A stretch of DNA of 44,547 nt from Deltaproteobacteria bacterium (GTDB lineage: Bacteria; Desulfobacterota; DSM-4660; Desulfatiglandales; HGW-15). A model generated the notes under the pieces. It did no database searches, had not been told where the DNA came from, and saw only the letters and a program-made list of their open reading frames with translations. Positions within the stretch are counted from its first letter, which is position 1. Every line of letters begins with the position of its first letter. A program made the translations under genes and the position numbers. The stretch lies in NCBI GenBank assembly GCA_019310525.1, contig JAFDEE010000014.1, forward strand, positions 1 to 44,547, in the 5' to 3' direction. Of the stretch, positions 34,893 through 43,488 are shown one piece after another.

Positions 34893-35411
34893 ATAAAGAA
34901 ACCTTTTAATGGTCCAACCTGGGGTATGAATTAAGCCCTTTCCCGGCCCGGGGAAGGGGCGTGTCACATAAGCTTCTCAATGCACCGCTTGTGTCGGAAA
35001 GCATCTTTTTTCAAACATCGGACGTTACCCATAAATCCTGTACACGAAACTAAATGACGATCAGCCGGTTTCAGCCAGCACTCCCTTTCGGGTGCCCTTC
35101 AAACGTAACATGAGAAACGACACGGTTGGCAGGAGGTGTTTCGGCGCCCCTTTCTTTTCTATTCCTTTAACCTGCGGTCTCGAACCTCCCCTCCTTAGAA
35201 ACCGGAATGATTCGTCCTGTTTTTAGAGTTGTCGTGCCCCCGGAAACTGAGGCATGCCTTTCTCAAAAGATCCGATTCGAGGTATGCCTTGAACCGTCAA
35301 TGTGGATCGCTGGTTTGGAGAAAACCATCTTTTTCTCCTTTTTAACAGGTTTTTCCAACCTCTATCCTCCTTTTACACAAACAGTGACTTCCAGAGGGGA
35401 GGCCTTTCAGT

Positions 35412-36233
35412 ATGTGTCCAACCAATGATCTTCCGGAAACCGAGCCCTTGTTGAAACTAGAAGACATCCACATGTACTTCGGCAAGGTGGCCGCGCTGGC
35501 AGGTGTGGATCTCGAGGTGAGAAAAGGAGAGATTCACTCCATCATCGGGCCCAACGGAGCAGGAAAAACGGTGATGATGAACTGCATCAACGGCCTTTAC
35601 AAACCCCAGCGTGGGTCCATCTATTACAAAGGAAAAAAAATCAACGATCTGCGCCCCCACCAACGGGCCAGGCTTGGGATTTCCAGGACCTTCCAGAAAA
35701 TCGAGCTTTTTGGGGGTATGACTGTCCTGGACAACATCCGCCTGGGCAGGCACATTCACCTCAAATCAGGGATCCTCAGCGGATCTATTTACGTAGGGAA
35801 AACCAAACGGGAGGAACTGGAGACCCGGAAATTCATCGAGGAGGAAATCATCGATCTCCTGGAGATCGAGAGTATCCGGGACAAAACCGTTCATATGCTC
35901 CCCTACGGTCTCCAGAAACGGGTGGAACTGGGAAGGGCCCTTGCCCTGAATCCTGAACTGCTTCTACTGGATGAGCCCTTGGCCGGACTCAACCTGGAAG
36001 AAGTAGAAGACATGGCCCGCTTCATCCTGGATATCAACGAAGAAGAGAGGTGGAAGGTCACATGCATTCTGGTGGAACACGATATGGGCGTAGTGATGGA
36101 CATCTCCCACAGAGTCTTTGTCTTGAACTTCGGGAATAAGATCATCGACGGAACACCTGAGGAGGTTCAGAACAACCCAGACGTCATAAAGGCCTACCTG
36201 GGCGAAGAAGACCTCTATGCCACGAGGAGGTAA
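35412..36233 (+). CDS. livG: Branched-chain-amino-acid-type ABC transporter ATP-binding protein LivG
   Basis: Cytoplasmic ATPase of 273 residues powering the LivH/LivM permease. Walker A is GPNGAGKTVMMN, the signature region reads MLPYGLQKRVELGRALA (LivG proteins often have such a modified LSGGQ), and Walker B is LLLLDEPLAGL. The His switch is EHDMG. A GGGGAGG site precedes the ATG. It opens a same-strand cluster in which an acyl-CoA synthetase is inserted before the permease genes, so the transported substrate may be a carboxylic acid rather than an amino acid. Confidence 0.93.
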   Translation: MCPTNDLPETEPLLKLEDIHMYFGKVAALAGVDLEVRKGEIHSIIGPNGAGKTVMMNCINGLYKPQRGSIYYKGKKINDLRPHQRARLGISRTFQKIELFGGMTVLDNIRLGRHIHLKSGILSGSIYVGKTKREELETRKFIEEEIIDLLEIESIRDKTVHMLPYGLQKRVELGRALALNPELLLLDEPLAGLNLEEVEDMARFILDINEEERWKVTCILVEHDMGVVMDISHRVFVLNFGNKIIDGTPEEVQNNPDVIKAYLGEEDLYATRR

Positions 36234-36240
36234 TCACGAA

Positions 36241-38163
36241 ATGGGCGGATCCAAACTGGAGATCACAAAAGACCTCACTATCCCCAAGCTTTTCGTCCAC
36301 CAGTGCAAGAGATACTGGGACAAGAAAGTGGCCATGAGGGAAAAGGAGTTCGGCATCTGGCGCCCTTATACCTGGAAGGACTATTACGAGAACGTAAAAT
36401 ACCTGAGCTTGGGATTGATCCGCCTCGGGCTGGAGAAAGGGGACAAGGTCGCCATGATAGGGGACAACCGTCCGGAGGGACTCTGGGCGGAGATGGCGGC
36501 TATCTGCGCCGGAGGGATCGGGGTATGGCTTTTCCAGGACTGCATGATGGACGAGGTGAAGTACATCGTCGACCATTCGGACGCCAAGTTCTTTGTGGGA
36601 GAAACACAGGAGGAAGTAGACAAAGCCCTGGCCATCAAGGACGACTGTCCCAAAATGGAATGGATTCTCTGGGATGATCCCAAGGGGATGAGAAACTACA
36701 ATCAAGATTTCCTCATGAGTCTGAAAAAGGTCCAGGAACTCGGGAGGGAACTGGACAGGGAAGATCCCGAACTTTTCGAAAGAAGGATCAATGAGGGGCA
36801 CGGCGACGACATCTGCCTCCTTTTTTATACCTCGGGGACTACGGCCCTTCCCAAGGGGGCCCTCCTGAGTCACTGGAATATGCTGACCATGGGGAAAAAT
36901 CTCATGGCCGTTGATCCTTGCTACGACACGGACGACTTTGTCTCCTACCTCCCCTTCGCATGGATCGGCGAGCAGATGATGTCCATATCCTGCGGGCTCC
37001 AGGTGGGTTACACCCTCAATTTTCCGGAAGAACCAGAAACCGCCCTCCAAAACCTCCGGGAAATCGGCCCCCACGTGATGTTCGCACCGCCCAGGCTTTA
37101 CGAGGGCATGACCCGCCAAGTACAGGTCAAATACATAGATGCGACTTGGATAAAAAGAAAATGTTACGAGTTCGCGACCAAGGTAGGTTACAAGATCGCC
37201 GATTTGAAATTCGAAAAACAACCTGTCCCCTGGTACTTGAAAATCCTCGGATGGATCGCCTATATCACCGTCCAAAAAAAGTTAAAGGACCACCTGGGTA
37301 TGTCACGTCTCCGCCATGCCTACACTGGGGGAGCGGCCATGGGGCCGGATCATTTCCGCTTCTTTCATGCCCTGGGGGTGAACCTCAAGCAGATTTACGG
37401 CCAGACGGAAATCGCAGGCATCTCCATAGTTCACCGTGACGGAGACGTAAAGTTCGATACTGTCGGGACGCCCCTTCCTGAAACAGAGGTCAGGATCACC
37501 GAAGATGGAGAAATCATCTCCCGAAGCCCATCGGTGTTCCAGGGTTATTACAAGAACGAGGAGGCGACCCGAAAAACTCTTGTGGACGGATGGCTTTACT
37601 CGGGAGACCGGGGTTTCATAGACGAAGACGGGCACCTGGTGGTCTTCGACCGCTCAAAGGACGTGATGACCCTCAGCGACGGGAGGCCCTTCTCACCCCA
37701 GTATCTGGAGACCCGGCTCAAATTCAGCCCCTACATCCAGGAGGTCTGGGTAATCGGTGACAAGCGGGAGTATGTGACCGCCGTCATGTGTATCGATTAC
37801 GCGGTCGTCGGAAAGTGGGCCGATGACAAAAAGATCACCTATACAAGCTACCACGAGCTTTCCCAGAAACCGGAGGTCTATGATCTGGTGCAAAAGCAGA
37901 TCGAGGAAGCCAACAAGGACCTACCCACCCCCGCCAAGATCCGGAAGTTCGTGAACCTGTACAAGGTGTTTGACGCGGACGACGAAGAGCTGACGCGGAC
38001 CAGCAAATTAAGGCGTGCTTTTGTGGAGAACCGCTACCGGGATATCGTGGATGCCCTTTACTCAGACACGGACTCGGTCCACATGGATACCACCATCACT
38101 TATGAGGACGGAAGAGAGCAGCGGATCAAGACAGATCTCAGGATTCAAAAGGTGGAGGATTAG
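36241..38163 (+). CDS. AMP-forming acyl-CoA synthetase (long-chain fatty-acid--CoA ligase type)
   Basis: Adenylate-forming enzyme of 640 residues that activates a carboxylic acid to its CoA thioester. The P-loop YTSGTTALPKGALLSH is at about 196-211, the A5-type motif IYGQTE follows around 390, and the A7/A8 region reads WLYSGDRGFIDEDGHL and FDRSKDVMTLSDGRPFSP. Overall length fits the FadD15-like long-chain group. The ATG at 36241 was chosen for the AGGAGGT nine bases upstream; the longer frame overlaps livG. Lying between livG and livH, it probably traps the imported acid as CoA ester. Fatty, aromatic or branched acids are all possible; the sequence does not settle it. Confidence 0.9.
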   Translation: MGGSKLEITKDLTIPKLFVHQCKRYWDKKVAMREKEFGIWRPYTWKDYYENVKYLSLGLIRLGLEKGDKVAMIGDNRPEGLWAEMAAICAGGIGVWLFQDCMMDEVKYIVDHSDAKFFVGETQEEVDKALAIKDDCPKMEWILWDDPKGMRNYNQDFLMSLKKVQELGRELDREDPELFERRINEGHGDDICLLFYTSGTTALPKGALLSHWNMLTMGKNLMAVDPCYDTDDFVSYLPFAWIGEQMMSISCGLQVGYTLNFPEEPETALQNLREIGPHVMFAPPRLYEGMTRQVQVKYIDATWIKRKCYEFATKVGYKIADLKFEKQPVPWYLKILGWIAYITVQKKLKDHLGMSRLRHAYTGGAAMGPDHFRFFHALGVNLKQIYGQTEIAGISIVHRDGDVKFDTVGTPLPETEVRITEDGEIISRSPSVFQGYYKNEEATRKTLVDGWLYSGDRGFIDEDGHLVVFDRSKDVMTLSDGRPFSPQYLETRLKFSPYIQEVWVIGDKREYVTAVMCIDYAVVGKWADDKKITYTSYHELSQKPEVYDLVQKQIEEANKDLPTPAKIRKFVNLYKVFDADDEELTRTSKLRRAFVENRYRDIVDALYSDTDSVHMDTTITYEDGREQRIKTDLRIQKVED

Positions 38164-38242
38164 GCGTACCTGGACGGAGATTAACGGGAACTCCGGCACT
38201 TAAGGAGTACTCGGTTTTTCTTTGAGACTCGGGAGGAAGTCC

Positions 38243-39127
38243 ATGGAACTTTTTTTGATGACTTTGATTACCGGCATCATGGTGGGAGGAATTTATGCCC
38301 TGGTGGCCCTTGGATGGGTTTTAATTTATAAGTGTTCCGGGGTCCTGAATCTGGCCATGGGGGAATTGACCCTGATCGGAGCCTACGTGACCCTGAGTTT
38401 TTATGAGATGGGACTTCCCTTTATCCTCGCGGTTGTCTGCACCCTGCTCGTCGGCATCGTCTTGGGGTTCCTCACCGAGAGGATCTTCCTCGACAAGCTC
38501 ATAGGCGAACCCATCCTGACGGTGATCATGGTAACGGTGGGGCTTTCATTCTTTTTAAAAGGCCTTGTGGAGTTCATATGGGGTACGGACACCAAGGTCT
38601 TCGACCCGCCGATCTTTTCCATCAAACCCATCACCATGGGTTTTCTTAAGGTATCCCCGGTTTACCTCTGGTCTTTCATCCTCGCCATCGTTCTGCTGAT
38701 CATTTTCGTGTGTTTCTTCAAGTATACCCGCTGGGGCCTGTCCATGCAGGCAACGGCCGACGATGAAACCGCGGCCCTCTCCCTGGGAGTCAGCGCCCGT
38801 TTCGTTTACGCTGCGGCCTGGGCCATTGCCTTCATGAGCGCTGGAGTGGGTGGGGCCCTCCTTGGGAACATCAACGGAATCAATATTTCCGTTGGACACC
38901 TGGGATTGCTTGTGCTTCCGGCCGTGGTCCTCGGGGGTCTCAATTCGGTTCCAGGGGCCATCGTGGGGGGAATCATTATCGGTGTTCTCCAGAATCTCTC
39001 CGGCTCCTACCTCGACCAATACTTTCCGGGTGGTGTGAAGGAAATAGTTCCTTATGCCTTTATGGCCGTTTTCTTGCTCTTCAAGCCATACGGGCTTTGG
39101 GGTTGGGAGAGAATAGAGAGGGTGTAA
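38243..39127 (+). CDS. livH: Branched-chain-amino-acid-type ABC transporter permease LivH
   Basis: Inner-membrane permease of 294 residues. The first helix region reads GIMVGGIYALVALGWVLIYKCSGVLNLAMGE, the usual LivH opening, and PAVVLGGLNSVPGAIVGG near the C-terminus contacts the ATPase. About eight helices are visible. The ATG at 38243 has GGGAGGAAG just before it. The TTG start at 38222 would add seven residues. Confidence 0.94.
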   Translation: MELFLMTLITGIMVGGIYALVALGWVLIYKCSGVLNLAMGELTLIGAYVTLSFYEMGLPFILAVVCTLLVGIVLGFLTERIFLDKLIGEPILTVIMVTVGLSFFLKGLVEFIWGTDTKVFDPPIFSIKPITMGFLKVSPVYLWSFILAIVLLIIFVCFFKYTRWGLSMQATADDETAALSLGVSARFVYAAAWAIAFMSAGVGGALLGNINGINISVGHLGLLVLPAVVLGGLNSVPGAIVGGIIIGVLQNLSGSYLDQYFPGGVKEIVPYAFMAVFLLFKPYGLWGWERIERV

Positions 39128-39256
39128 CCGGTGGTTGTCGTATTGAAGGGATGTCGAAGGACCCGAAACTTTGGATAAAAGAACAAGGACGTCCGTCGTG
39201 GAGATGGCCGTCCATAAATAAATAATCCTTCCCAAATCTATCGAGGAGAAGTTCCT

Positions 39257-40357
39257 ATGTCCAGTGTCTGGTTGCCTTGCGGGAAATACCATCAGGATTA
39301 CGCCCATGACCAGGGATGGTGGCAGACTCCAGTCATCAAAGGAAAGATGATCCTGTTGCTTGCCACCGTGTTCATAGGCATCCCGCTCCTTGCCCCCGAG
39401 TACTGGGTGGGGGTAGGAACCATGGTAGGGTACACGGCCATGGGGGCGCTGGGGGTTCAATTGCTGATCGGTTATACCGGACTCATCACCCTTGGACACG
39501 CCGCATTCATAGCCGTGGGGGCCTATACCAGCACTCTCCTGGTTTTGCAATATCCATGGCCCCCTTTCATCGTCCGCTGGGGGCTCGCCTACCCCATCAG
39601 CATTATGGCGGCCGGGATAGTGGCTGGACTCTGGAGCGTACTTTTCGGACTCCCTTCGGCAAAGGTGAAAGGATTCTACTTGATCCTGACCACCATCGCC
39701 GCCCAGTTCATTACCGTCGATTTTATCCTGACCCAGTACGTCAGTCAGATCGGCGGACGGGGCCAGGCCTTCTCTCTTCCCCCCGGGACCATCAAGATCG
39801 GCCCCTGGACCATCGACTCGGAAGTCAAGATCTACTACGTCATGGCCGTGCTTCTCACATTGGTTGTGATCGTTATGGCCAACCTGCTTCGCTCGAGGGT
39901 CGGCAGGGCCTGGGTGGCGATTCGGGACAACGACATAGCGGCCGAGGCCCTAGGCATCAACATCGTCTGGTACAAGCTCCTGGCCTTTTTCGTGGCCGGG
40001 TTCATCGGCGGGGTGGCGGGTGCCTTCTGGGTCAGCAACACGGCAGCCCTGAGCCCCGAGCACTTTCCCTGGTTCTGGTCCCTGTGGCTGGTCGGGGTAA
40101 TCCTGATCGGTGGGGTCGGATCGATCCACGGGGCCATATACGGTTCCATGTTCATGGTCGTCATAATGGAGCTGCTGCAACTTGGTGTTATCCCTCTTGC
40201 TGAGTATTACCCCAAACTTCTCATCGATTTCGCCTATGTCAAAGACATGTCCTTCGGATTGGCTATCTGCGCATTTCTGATTTACGAACCCAACGGGCTG
40301 GCGTACCGGTGGTGGCAGATCAAGAACTATTTCAACCTGTGGCCATTCTCCTACTAG
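39257..40357 (+). CDS. livM: Branched-chain-amino-acid-type ABC transporter permease LivM
   Basis: Second inner-membrane permease, 366 residues. Blocks typical of LivM: LIGYTGLITLGHAAFIAVGAY, LPSAKVKGFYLILTTIAAQ, the EAA-like loop RVGRAWVAIRDNDIAAEALGI, and LIGGVGSIHGAIYGS. The N-terminal 30 residues (Trp- and His-containing, hydrophilic) precede the first helix and are longer than usual. GAGGAG precedes the ATG. A 129-base spacer separates it from livH. Confidence 0.94.
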   Translation: MSSVWLPCGKYHQDYAHDQGWWQTPVIKGKMILLLATVFIGIPLLAPEYWVGVGTMVGYTAMGALGVQLLIGYTGLITLGHAAFIAVGAYTSTLLVLQYPWPPFIVRWGLAYPISIMAAGIVAGLWSVLFGLPSAKVKGFYLILTTIAAQFITVDFILTQYVSQIGGRGQAFSLPPGTIKIGPWTIDSEVKIYYVMAVLLTLVVIVMANLLRSRVGRAWVAIRDNDIAAEALGINIVWYKLLAFFVAGFIGGVAGAFWVSNTAALSPEHFPWFWSLWLVGVILIGGVGSIHGAIYGSMFMVVIMELLQLGVIPLAEYYPKLLIDFAYVKDMSFGLAICAFLIYEPNGLAYRWWQIKNYFNLWPFSY

Positions 40358-40569
40358 GCACCTGTATGGAAGAGCATTCGAGCGGTTCATGAATCCTATT
40401 CGCCCCTCGAACCGTCCAATTTTCGGGGAAAGGAAAAAAACCGCCGCCTTCATTGTTTTTCAACCGGAAAGGACAAGGAAAGGAGGTGAACGGAGTTCAG
40501 AAAGGTCCTCGGGTAATGGATGTCCACGTTTTGTCAGTTTGATAACCGATTAAGGAAAGGGGAAGGAAC
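40358..40569 (+). other. Spacer between livM and livK
   Basis: A 212-base spacer. It contains a perfect ribosome-binding-like AAAGGAGGTGA at 40479-40489 with no gene start at proper distance, and a loose inverted repeat (GCGGTTC near 40381, GAACCGT near 40410). The true livK ribosome site is GGAAGGA just before 40570. Confidence 0.45.
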
Positions 40570-41814
40570 ATGAAAAACACGGTCTTTAAGAACCTGCTCG
40601 TCCCGATTCTGGCAACGGCCTTGATCTTGGCTTTCTCCGGTCTGGCCTCTGCCAAGGCCATAAAGATCGGCGGGATCATGGACACCACCGGCGCCACGTC
40701 GGATGTCGGAAAAGACTACGCCATCGGCATGGAAGAGGCCTTCAAGTACATCAACGAAAAGGGCGGTGTAAACGGGAAAAAAATCAAGTATACATGGTTT
40801 GACTATGGTTATCGTATTCCAGAGGCCATAACTAAATATAAGCTCCTAAAGAGGCTGGGAGCCCTCGTGATCATGGGATGGGGGACCGGTGACACCGAAG
40901 CCCTTTCACCTACAGTCAACAAGGATCAGATCCCTTATGTTTCAGCCTCTTACTCGGCCCACCTCACCAATCCGAAGAAATCGCGTTATAACCTGTTTTT
41001 CTCTTCCGACTATTCCACAAATGCGAGAGCCTGTCTCACGGCTTGGTTTGACAAAAAATGGCCCAAGCACCCGGATTACGGGAAGAGGAAGCCGAGGTTC
41101 GCATGCGCTTACATGTTTGCATCACCTTATTGCAGCGCGCCCATCAAGGCCATAAAGGATCAGGCTAAGCTTCTTGGCTTTGAAATCGGCCCAGACCAGG
41201 ATGTCTCACTCTTTGCCCTGGACACCAAGAGCCAGATCATGGCCTTGAAGGAATTCAAACCCGATGTGGTCTGGCACGGCAACACGACGATGTCGGTGTC
41301 AGCCACCATCAGAGATGCTTACGCCCTCGGGCTGGGTGCGGATTGGATCGTGAATAATTGGGGTTTTGATGAAAATCTTCCCCGCCTGGCCGGTGAAGCG
41401 GCCGAAGGTGTTATGGGCGCCACCCCGTGTGCATTCTATGGCCAGCCTTACAAGAACATGGACATAGTCGTGGCGACGGCCAAGAAATACCATCCTGGAA
41501 TTCCCCAGGAAAAGAGGCTGATCCGTACGGTCCAGGCCTGGGGAGATGCCTTGATAGTATGGGAAGCCCTGAAACGGGCAGACAAGGCGGGGGATCTTTC
41601 CGGAAACGGGATCATGGTAAAAGGCTTTGAGACAATGAAGAATTTCGATATCGGACTCGGTGCCTCTCCAATAACTTATACTGCCAGTGATCACAGGCCC
41701 ACGACCGGATGCCTTGTTCAGGAATGGAAGAACGGGAAATTCCAGGAGGTCGAGAGGGTTGACCTCAAGGCCCGCTGGCCGGAGAAGTGGGAAAAGGAAT
41801 GGCTCGGCTGGTAG
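40570..41814 (+). CDS. livK: ABC transporter substrate-binding protein, LivK/HbaE-like
   Basis: Periplasmic binding protein of 414 residues. A signal peptide (hydrophobic 8-28, cleavage probably after ASA) is followed by the type-1 fold opening IKIGGIMDTTGATSDVGKDY and the region GMEEAFKYINEKGGVNGKKI. The family (peripla_BP_6) binds branched amino acids, but related proteins bind aromatic or aliphatic acids and amides. Cysteines in the middle (YCSAP, ACLTAW) are of unknown role. GGAAGGA precedes the ATG. It lies between livM and livF. Confidence 0.92.
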   Translation: MKNTVFKNLLVPILATALILAFSGLASAKAIKIGGIMDTTGATSDVGKDYAIGMEEAFKYINEKGGVNGKKIKYTWFDYGYRIPEAITKYKLLKRLGALVIMGWGTGDTEALSPTVNKDQIPYVSASYSAHLTNPKKSRYNLFFSSDYSTNARACLTAWFDKKWPKHPDYGKRKPRFACAYMFASPYCSAPIKAIKDQAKLLGFEIGPDQDVSLFALDTKSQIMALKEFKPDVVWHGNTTMSVSATIRDAYALGLGADWIVNNWGFDENLPRLAGEAAEGVMGATPCAFYGQPYKNMDIVVATAKKYHPGIPQEKRLIRTVQAWGDALIVWEALKRADKAGDLSGNGIMVKGFETMKNFDIGLGASPITYTASDHRPTTGCLVQEWKNGKFQEVERVDLKARWPEKWEKEWLGW

Positions 41815-41866
41815 ATCCCTCCCGGGCAATTTTTTATTTGAACCGACACCCTTGGAGGTGAGTCCC

Positions 41867-42679
41867 TTGGAAGCAGCGGAAGCAATCCTGAAAATCAACA
41901 ATATAGAGGTCAAGTACCATGAGGTGATCCTGGTCCTGAAGGGCGTTTCCATCGAGGTGCCGAAAGGAGGGATCGTCGCCCTCCTTGGTGCCAACGGGGC
42001 CGGGAAGAGCACGACCCTCAAGGCGGTTTCCGGCCTTTTGAAGACCGAGGACGGGGAAGTCACGGACGGCGCCATCCTGTTCGAAGGGCAGCAGATTCAT
42101 CATCAGGGTGCGGCCAATATCGCCAGGATGGGGATAGTCCAGGTGATCGAGGGACGCAGGGTATTCGAACACCTGACCGTGGAAGAAAACCTCAAGGTCG
42201 GCGCCCATCTTCGAAAGAGCGGTTCCGTTAAGGAGGGGCTCGACCTGGTCTACCATTACTTCCCGAGGTTGAAGGTCAAACGCAATGAAGTGGCCGGATT
42301 CGTGAGCGGGGGAGAACAGCAGATGACCGTCGTGGGTCGGGCCTTGATGACGGAACCCAAGCTCGTGCTCCTGGACGAACCCTCCATGGGGCTGGCGCCG
42401 AAGCTCATCCACGAGATCTTCAACATCATCATGCTGCTAAACCACGAACAGGGGATCTCCATCCTCCTCGTGGAACAGAACGCTAAACTGGCCTTGAACG
42501 TGGCCCCTTATGCTTATGTCATGGAGACGGGCCGCATCGTAATGGATGACACCTCGGAAAAACTTCGTGAAAACGAGGACATCAAGGACTTCTACCTCGG
42601 GTTGACCGATAAGGGTGGCCGGAGGAAAAACTTTCGGGACGTGAAACATTACAAGCGCAGAAAACGATGGCTTACTTGA
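41867..42679 (+). CDS. livF: Branched-chain-amino-acid-type ABC transporter ATP-binding protein LivF
   Basis: Second ATPase of the transporter, 270 residues. Walker A ALLGANGAGKSTTLKA, signature VSGGEQQMTVVGRALM, Walker B LVLLDEPSMGLAP, switch His replaced by the usual Gln in LVEQN. The TTG at 41867 is preferred because GGAGGTG lies six bases upstream and the next residues lead into ILKINNIEVKY; the longer frame to 41687 would run back into livK. A C-terminal basic tail (about 20 residues, RRKNFRDVKHYKRRKR) exceeds the usual end. Confidence 0.93.
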   Translation: MEAAEAILKINNIEVKYHEVILVLKGVSIEVPKGGIVALLGANGAGKSTTLKAVSGLLKTEDGEVTDGAILFEGQQIHHQGAANIARMGIVQVIEGRRVFEHLTVEENLKVGAHLRKSGSVKEGLDLVYHYFPRLKVKRNEVAGFVSGGEQQMTVVGRALMTEPKLVLLDEPSMGLAPKLIHEIFNIIMLLNHEQGISILLVEQNAKLALNVAPYAYVMETGRIVMDDTSEKLRENEDIKDFYLGLTDKGGRRKNFRDVKHYKRRKRWLT

Positions 42680-42730
42680 ACAGCTGCAAAGTTTGTCTCA
42701 AGGGGGCAAGCTAAAAAAAGGGAGGTTATG

Positions 42731-43327
42731 ATGAAAAAAAGAGAACTGCTGTCATTGACCTTCGTGCTCGTCCTGGGGACCTTCCTGGTCTCCTGTGCAG
42801 GCATGATGACGAAACCCAGCGAGTCCAATTTCAAGGCACCGGAGATCACCCTGGACTCCATCCAACTCTCTTATTATGAAGGCTTCTGGTATTACGGAAA
42901 GGCCAAGCCAGCTATGGGAAAAGCGCCAAAGGGCGGTGGGTCCTCACCGATCACATTGAACTTCGTCTTTGAGATCACCAATCCCAACCCCTATCCCATT
43001 CAGTATCAATCCGGCAGTTTCTTTCTTTATTTCGAAGATTATGAACTACGGATTGTGCAGGATTCCAACCCCATGTGGATCCCCCCGGGAAAGACCAACG
43101 ACAAAGTGTTGACCGTCACCCTGACGCCTTTCTCCACCTATGCCAAGTTCCTGCTGGCAGGCAAACAATTGGCCGTGCAAAGGGGAGACAAGCCCTGGGA
43201 TAAGATCAAGAAATGGTGGAAGGAATTGCCGGATATGTCCTTCCCCATCGATCTCAAGGAAGGTAGTTTCACCTTCAGCGCGGACGGAGTGGTAAAGGTG
43301 GTTCCCATCAACATCAAGTATCCTTAA
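42731..43327 (+). CDS. LEA14-like (WHy-domain) lipoprotein
   Basis: Probable lipoprotein of 198 residues: an N-terminal hydrophobic stretch with lipobox LVSC (C22). The rest resembles LEA type-2/WHy domains: LNFVFEITNPNPYPIQYQSG is the typical start of such a beta-sandwich, where the Asn-Pro motif is characteristic. Function in bacteria is not established; similar proteins are linked to desiccation or envelope stress. The second ATG (42731) is better spaced from GGAGG than the first (42728). It lies 50 bases after livF and is followed by a strong terminator, so it may be the last gene of the liv transcript. Confidence 0.75.
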   Translation: MKKRELLSLTFVLVLGTFLVSCAGMMTKPSESNFKAPEITLDSIQLSYYEGFWYYGKAKPAMGKAPKGGGSSPITLNFVFEITNPNPYPIQYQSGSFFLYFEDYELRIVQDSNPMWIPPGKTNDKVLTVTLTPFSTYAKFLLAGKQLAVQRGDKPWDKIKKWWKELPDMSFPIDLKEGSFTFSADGVVKVVPINIKYP

Positions 43328-43369
43328 TCCTTACGGATTACACCCTCCCAAGGAATAAGAGGGGAAAAA

Positions 43370-43411
43370 GAGGCAGCAGGGGGATTTACTCCTCCTGGTG
43401 CCTCTTTTTTT
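43370..43411 (+). terminator. Intrinsic terminator after the liv cluster / LEA14-like gene
   Basis: GAGGCAGCAGGGGGA pairs with TCCTCCTGGTGCCTC around TTTAC, followed by seven T. A near-perfect hairpin with U-tract on the plus strand. Confidence 0.9.
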
Positions 43412-43488
43412 CAGGCCTCCACCTTTGACCCCGCTATTCCTATCTGTTATTTTTTAGTGTTCTAACGACTAATAAAAACACAGGATAC

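Larger units (their letters stand above)
34520..35411. other. Long regulatory spacer upstream of the liv cluster
   Basis: An 892-base region, more AT-rich than its neighbours, with no credible gene. It contains four 11-base phased repeats (34778-34821), a promoter candidate (34864-34892) and a GC-rich hairpin (34935-34960: GCCCTTTCCC pairing with GGGGAAGGGGC, no U-tract). The remaining 450 bases before livG show nothing I recognise. Confidence 0.55.

Noticed and set aside
34935-34960. GC-rich hairpin in the liv leader as terminator
   Set aside because: Stem is good but no U-tract follows; may be structural only.
36184-37275. 363-codon open frame opposite the acyl-CoA synthetase
   Set aside because: Shadow frame; the plus-strand gene has full adenylation motifs.
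39207-39225. Possible further repeat remnant between livH and livM (CCGTCCATAAATAA)
   Set aside because: Only about ten bases match the repeat end and the inner blocks are missing; too short to tell from chance.
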